64,000 bases of DNA, from assembly GCA_030248195.1 (NCBI GenBank), contig JASAND010013449.1, positions 26,081-90,080 of the forward strand, given 5' to 3'. Shown here one piece after another: positions 58,396 through 64,000 of this stretch. The position numbers and the translations under genes were made by a program. Under the pieces are notes generated by a model that was given only the letters and a program-made list of their open reading frames with translations, did no database searches and had not been told where the DNA came from. Position 1 is the stretch's first letter. Every line of letters begins with the position of its first letter. This DNA comes from Trissonchulus latispiculum. Taxonomy: Eukaryota > Nematoda > Enoplea > Enoplida > Ironidae.

Positions 58396-58648
58396 GATGC
58401 AAATTTTAACTTATAGAAAATTGAATATGTGCCGCAATAATTCGATAAATTTATAAAATTTCACGAAGTTTTCCCTTTGGTTACCTTTATGTGTTAAAGA
58501 AAATTTCGCAAAGTTTCGCCGAGTTTCAGCACCCAAAATTTATCAATAATGGGTCAGTTGGGGGTAATATTTTCCAAATCTCATTAATTTCGACCTCCGA
58601 TGGCCAGCTGGCTCAACCCGCCGCTGCGCCCCAAATGTAAAAGGTGGC

Positions 58649-58684
58649 AAGCTTCTAGAAAGTTCTAGAACTTTCTAGAAGCTT
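58649..58684. promoter_or_regulatory. Perfect 36-base palindrome forming a six-unit heat-shock element
   Basis: The core 58652-58681 is cTTCt aGAAa gTTCt aGAAc tTTCt aGAAg, six uninterrupted alternating five-base units. This is the binding pattern of heat-shock factor trimers, and two trimers could fit. The palindrome as a whole extends two or three bases more on each side. No heat-shock gene is visible nearby. The element lies in the hairpin-rich tract about 250 bases after copy B. Confidence 0.7.
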
Positions 58685-61600
58685 TGCCTTGAAGTCAAAG
58701 CAAAATTCCGCCCAACCTTCGCTAATGACCTGTCACCGAGCTGTCAGCAAAACTGTCAGCTCGGTCCCAAAATTTTTACTACAATCAGTGTTCTTTTGAG
58801 AGCAACCGAGAGCGGTTGCTTCCCCTCCCCTTAGTGCGCTCTCCAGTACAGTTGACACTGCATGGGGGCTACAGCGAATTTCCCCGGTTAGGAAAAATAG
58901 TAGGACTTTTCTGGCCTTCGGGCCAGAAAAGAAACTGAAACACACCACAAACACTTACCAATTAGGGCCATGTAGGCTTGTTATGCCTGGCCAGAACAAC
59001 AGCTGAGAAACAAAACGCTAGGATTTCACGGCCATTTTTCGGCCTTAATTTTATTTTTGTCGCCTTTGGCCATATTTTTTATTATGCATTCTTTTTGGGG
59101 CCTTCGGGCCAATTTTCTATGTTTTTTATGAGGCCAATGGGCCATATTTTTTATTGAGGTTTGCTGACCTCCGCCTTTCATTATTCTGTTATATTTCGCT
59201 ATTCCTTATATTTGCACTTTTCGGTCAAGCCACGACCATGATTTTTTTACCTTTTTAGTAAGGCCCTTTTGGCATAAAATTGGGTTTTTAAAGTAGAATA
59301 CGGGATATTTAAGTGGGGACCCAACCCCTAAGTTTGAGCTAGAGGGTCCCTTTACTACGACCCTATTTTACTGAGTTAATTAATAGAAATATTCACCCTA
59401 CAGCCGGCAACTAGGAGTTGTCGGCCATATTGTTTTACCATGGCTTTGTTAAGCCTCAAAAAACTCACTGTCTGTAAGTATGTCTGTTTGCTGTAGGTCG
59501 GTACTGAAAATTACTAGGTCACAAAGAAAAGTACAAAACGAATTTCAAAACTAAGTCTTCAAAATACTCTGTCGTTTGTAGTCTGTTATTTTAAAATAAT
59601 TAATAATCAAGCATTTCACGGGGAATGACCGGCTTCCCCATTAATTAATCTAATTCTTGTTAGTAGTTTCGTTTAATAATGACAGTTTTGTTTAGTAATG
59701 ATTGCTTGGCAATCATTACTCACACGGCTTTCTCAAAGTTCCAAATTTCTCGGAAATTACCAAAGTTCTACGCTAACAGTCGGGTTTTGAAACTCCAACA
59801 TCCGCATTAAATTTCGTAAAATCTCGTCAAATTTAATAATTAGCTTTGCATTACGAATGTGTAATTAAAACACCAGTTATTAAAGTAACAATTATGTAGT
59901 AATCGTAATTATATTAAAGTTTGGTATTGTTAATTCTGTTTTATAGCTATGTTCATCATTATGACTAGTTAGGTAATTATTAGCTAAGAAATTGTGTGTG
60001 TATGTGTGCGTAAATGAGCGAATGCAAGAGTGTCGAATCATGTGTAGTCGTGAGAGTGATTGTGTGCAGTGTTTCACGGAAACTCCTTCTGTTCGACGAA
60101 GGTTGTGAACTCTGTTGGGATGAACGACTCAGATAGTAAGCAGGACTAGGTCATAACTGTAGTTATGAGTGTGTTCCAGTCTAAATGCAGTAGAAATGTA
60201 GTCTGAATGATTATTACCTAGTGGTTCAAATGTCTATACAAATGTTGTGTGAATTCCAGTTAGTAATTAATAGAATTACGTAGTTAGGCATTAGTTGCAA
60301 AACAGGTGTAAATGCTGCGCTATAAATGGCGAAATCTATAGTAATAATCTGAAATGTGTTAACCAGAATGTGTGATGACCAAGCGTGCATATTGGTATGA
60401 ATTCAGTGTCGGAATCGTGTTAGGTTTAGATATTAGGCAGGAATTAATAACCGGAAGTATAATTTAGTAATAATAAGTCAGGCAGGTGTAATTGGCACTC
60501 TATGTATGTATGGTTTCTTAGATAATTTAGGTTTAGGTTCGGAACACCAAATATGCAAATGAGGTAGGAACACTAGGGCCTAAGGTCACAACAATTCTGA
60601 TTAGCCTCTGGCGATTTATAACGGGATGCCCTCGATTCGTCCGCCTAAGTCGCTCTTTGTCAAGAGGTGCGGACGAATCGCACGACAGGAATCTCACCAA
60701 AGCAGTTGTTACTGCACTATTTAACGCGTTTTGGACTCAAAAATTCAGGAAGTAGCAGAGTTTTTTCATGTTAAAACCGCAGAGATCGCCTGAAGATTAA
60801 CGTTGCTAGTAGTTCAGATAGTCCATGCCATTTCTCCTATTTTGTGCAAATACATGGGTCATCTTTGCCATTTCTCAATTGCTGACGCGATCTTATCCGA
60901 ACCCAAGTTTCCGTTCAAACCATATCGGGTTTCAGCAGCAAATTACGTTTGTACTCATTTCTGTGGCCTAGATTGGCAGGTTTGGCAGTGCCACTAGGCA
61001 GTCAGGCTATAAGATCAGCCAGATCTAATTATCACTTAAAACACACCTAAAATTCGCGGTAATTCGACAGAAATGGCAATAATAGTCTTCAGCCTAAGGC
61101 AACTAAGCAATATTACGTAAGAACTAATAATGTGCCTGAAATATCACTATACAGTGATTAGCTACGTAGAAATATGGATAGTTCATCAGAATCCTCTTCC
61201 AATAATTGCAAAGTTACCAAACTCACGAATTTAATTAATTTCCGAAGTTTGATATTCGTTAGAACGGGAAGTTGTTCCCTTCCTCAACTAGAACCAAAGA
61301 GAATGGAGGTTCTACGTTCGATTAGTGTATTCTTATCAGTTCCGTGTATTAATTTTCCTCTATCAATTAATACTCGCTAAAAGCAGGGAGTTGTTACCTT
61401 CCTCCCAGGACCCAGAAACTAAAAGGTCCTAATTTTGATCATTTTCAGCCAAATTGATGTTTCTTGTGTAAACCGAGCAAATGGGTGCCTATCTGCTTTT
61501 GAAGGGCCCAAAACGGTGCCAATTTTATGTTATAAGTTTTAATTGTACAGAAGCAGACTGTACAAAGCGAAAATCAAACTGAAATCATGGTTTCACATTA

Positions 61601-61751
61601 CAACCACAATTTCTTGCACAACAGCACAAGAAATTGCCCTATGGTTAGTATTTCACTCAAAAACAATCTCCAATGTTATGATCTTGTTAAAACTGTCCAG
61701 AATTCGCAACGATTCACCTAAAATTCAAGTTTCTGCAATAATTTCGAATCT

Positions 61752-61816
61752 ACATGCTTAGCTCAAGTTCAGAAAGCCAAAAAAGAGTAATGGTTGCTGG
61801 GTTCGAATCCCGCACC
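61752..61816 (+). repeat. tRNA-like B-box sequence, possible SINE fragment
   Basis: GGGTTCGAATCCC (61799-61811) matches the pol III B box and T-loop. TTAGCTCAAGTTC (61758) is a weak A box. The T stem pairs only partly and no acceptor stem forms, so it is not a functional tRNA. Confidence 0.25.
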
Positions 61817-62759
61817 TATAACTTGTACTAATGGGTTTTAACTGATCAACATAACTGATCAAGGACAAGATTATTTGGAACGAATTGTTGAGCTGTGTCA
61901 TATTGGAACCAGTTAAGCTGAAGGTGCATTGTAATCGATAGGATCAGATTTGTCGGTCAAAGCAGTGACAGTCTCAGACGACGCACCCGGAGTCTATAGT
62001 GGGATATAAAACCTAACGAAGTGAACGTAACATTCTTTTTGATTATTATAAATTGATCCTTATACTTTCAATTCAAAAGATGAGTTTTACCCTGATTTTC
62101 GTCGTTCTTACCGAGGGGGTTGTTATCCCCCTGTCTTTGGCCTAAAAACCGCCCAGTGATTCTTAATTAGTCGGAAGTAGAAGATTTAACGAAGAAATTA
62201 AATTGAATTAAACTCGTACTAACCCCATAAACGGACCTGGAAACTCCCAACCGAACCGACCCTTGAATTGCCCCCCAAGTGATCGAATAGCATCCGAAAG
62301 TGCTATTGTTACTAGCATTACGGGCTCACCCATAGACCGCAATTTTTGTACTACTAACACCTTTAATCTAGTTAATTTAAATTGTTCAGTAGTTTTCTTT
62401 ATTGATATTATATTGTTCTTGGTAAGGAGGACGGACAAAGAGTCATAACTTGACAGCACGAACACAAGCATATAGGGACCGCACGATAGAGTTTAGTAAT
62501 AGGTTTAGTATTTAGTTAGTTAGTTAGAAAGGTAAGAAAGAAAGAAATAGTGGAACTGAGTCTAAATGTCAAAACCTTGTCCCTATTATTAATTAACATT
62601 TTGGGTAAACTAGATACTGGCAACTCTGGAAAGCTTGAGTTGCTATATTTTGTTTGCCATTAGTATCTGAATTGTAGTGTTACCAATTGTTCATGCAATA
62701 TACTGTTTGTAGTTTGCTTTACTCCTCGTACGCATTGTAATAACCTTTACTATTGCTAT

Positions 62760-62797
62760 TGTTATTATTATTATTAATATTATTATTATCATTATTA
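62760..62797. repeat. ATT/TTA microsatellite
   Basis: A short run of TTA units with two interruptions. Confidence 0.7.
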
Positions 62798-62840
62798 AAC
62801 TGTTGTGCCCTATGACTGGATCTATCAACTAGGGCATAAG

Positions 62841-64000
62841 GATCAGATTAAGTTCAGGATACCGCGCCCCAATACAGGTAAATGACTAAATTGAGCCCTT
62901 GGTCCCTACAAAGACATCATCATCATCGTTCCAGATTCTTGATTTGATAATCAGGATTATCAATCAGTGTTCTTTGATACAGACCTGATTTAACAATCCC
63001 TAAACTGCAAGTGTCGACCCCGCTTGCTACCGGTATCCATTGGACCCCTGTCTTCAACAAACGAACTCACACAAAGATCCCGATCAGGTTGACTGCAAGG
63101 AATTCAAAGTTCTAGACAAATCACCTTCTGAGGGTCCTGTGCCTAAGCTTATCTCCGCCGATAAACGCGTCAACCTTCCGTGTACTCGAAGTGGTTGATA
63201 CCCAGAGTCAGTCGTGATAGACTGTTACGGAATAAACCTTATTTCATCAAACTTAGAATCCCAACCCTATTCACTTCATTACATATACTTTATAACACGT
63301 GGTCGATGTTTATAGTGCAGAAATTAGGACTATAGAAAATGATCTGTGAACGAAATAATTGGTTAAGCTAAACTTGAAAAATTGCAAGGTTCGATGAGTT
63401 TGTGTATATCTAATTTCACTAGACCGAATTCCCTAACCGACCGCTGGAGGCAAAAGCGATAACTAAAATGTGTCGCGAGTTTATTATTATTAACAAAACT
63501 ACTCAAAACAATAGACCAACTTTAATATAAATTTATCCTATTGGCACCAGAGAAATTTCAAACAAATGAAAGCACAGAAAAAAACCAAGTTCAAATTTGC
63601 TCCGAAAAATAAGAAAAATGGCTGTCAATGGAGTGAATCATCAACAAAAGGACAATACCCTAAAACCTCCAAAGAGGACCCTCACTATACTCAACTTGTT
63701 CCCCCATTTTGGATAAGAGTGACTATTAGCTATCTCCAGCCAGTATCTTTTCACAATTTTCAGAACAATTTTACATTGACCGTGTGCCAAGACAGAATCA
63801 TCATTAGATAATCTCTATTTTAAAATCTTCACATTTCCACATTAGCTAGGCGTGAATTCAGATATGCGAGACGCTCCGAGTGTGCGGCACGAAGTGCGAC
63901 GTTTGCCCAAGCATGCACAAAGGTCTTTGTTTATATCTCGATGAAAGGTGATAAATTTGTATAATTTTATTTTTCGGAGCTATATGTAATGTAATTGGTT
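62841..64000. other. No gene recognised
   Basis: A plus-strand frame of 81 codons at 63566 begins MKAQKKTKFKFAPKNKKNGC but has no family motif or splice context. I see nothing else to support in this end of the window. Confidence 0.35.

Larger units (their letters stand above)
58396..62840. other. Hairpin-rich, ORF-poor tract continuing copy B
   Basis: No protein frame of interest. Hairpins seen include CCGAGCTG (58736-58764), AGCAACC (58801-58820), an 11-bp stem with TTCG loop (58906-58931), GGCC-TTCG-GGCC (59099-59110), GAGGT (59156-59171), CCGGCAACT (59404-59424), GGGGAA (59620-59639), an 11-bp stem with a 3-base loop (59695-59719), a 12-bp stem (60633-60680) with an inner hairpin, a 10-bp stem (61607-61636), GGGGG (62115-62131) and TGCCCTA (62806-62836). 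The background is AT-rich. Whether it belongs to the same element as copy B is an inference. Confidence 0.6.

Noticed and set aside
61752..61816. Functional tRNA gene
   Set aside because: The B box is good, but the acceptor and D stems do not form.

Overview
This window is nuclear DNA of an invertebrate animal. The evidence is AT-rich sequence, genes split by GT-AG introns, a C-type-lectin/seven-transmembrane receptor gene, and a dense mix of animal-type transposons (Tc1/mariner, hAT-like, TTAA-type MITEs, Penelope-like, CR1/L2-like LINE, BEL/Pao gag fragments, a tyrosine-recombinase fragment, and a decayed protein-primed DNA polymerase B). I see no rRNA genes, convincing tRNA genes, prokaryotic operons or CRISPR arrays. 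I cannot name the species or phylum.

The main gene lies on the minus strand from 21973 to 8413. I could phase-match 15 exons by hand into one continuous frame of about 826 residues: signal peptide, cysteine-rich module, C-type lectin domain, Ser/Thr-rich linker, then seven transmembrane segments of class B2 (adhesion-GPCR) type. Its 3' part lies in the left arm (about 5.4-14.9 kb) of a large inverted duplication. The right arm (about 37.9-45.1 kb) carries a second copy on the plus strand with several independent lesions, so it looks like a pseudogene. A third partial relative, one lectin exon, sits at 53.4-53.6 kb.

Layout: 0-5 kb holds a 1.28 kb foldback element with an identifiable empty site, a small split gene (1710-3131) and a Tc1-like transposase with one stop codon. 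From 5 to 22 kb are the left arm and the receptor gene, its introns loaded with MITEs and a foldback made of repeated palindromes. From 22 to 32 kb is a transposon graveyard: two BEL gag fragments, a Myb/SANT pseudogene, a 62-63 bp minisatellite, a Ser/Pro-rich reading frame and the DNA polymerase B relic. A compact four-exon gene with a C-terminal zinc-knuckle-like motif lies at 33009-34153. From 35 to 45 kb are a recombinase fragment and the right arm. From 45 to 54 kb are a hAT-like element, a Penelope relic and a LINE that carries two further insertions.

The most unusual part is non-coding. Two diverged copies of a 1.2 kb repeat (47.8-48.97 kb and 57.2-58.4 kb) share an ordered series of hairpins and a likely H-type pseudoknot, and several stems differ between the copies by paired, structure-preserving changes. 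The second copy runs into about 4.5 kb more of hairpin-rich, ORF-poor DNA that includes a perfect six-unit heat-shock element. This is the best candidate here for an undescribed RNA or element.
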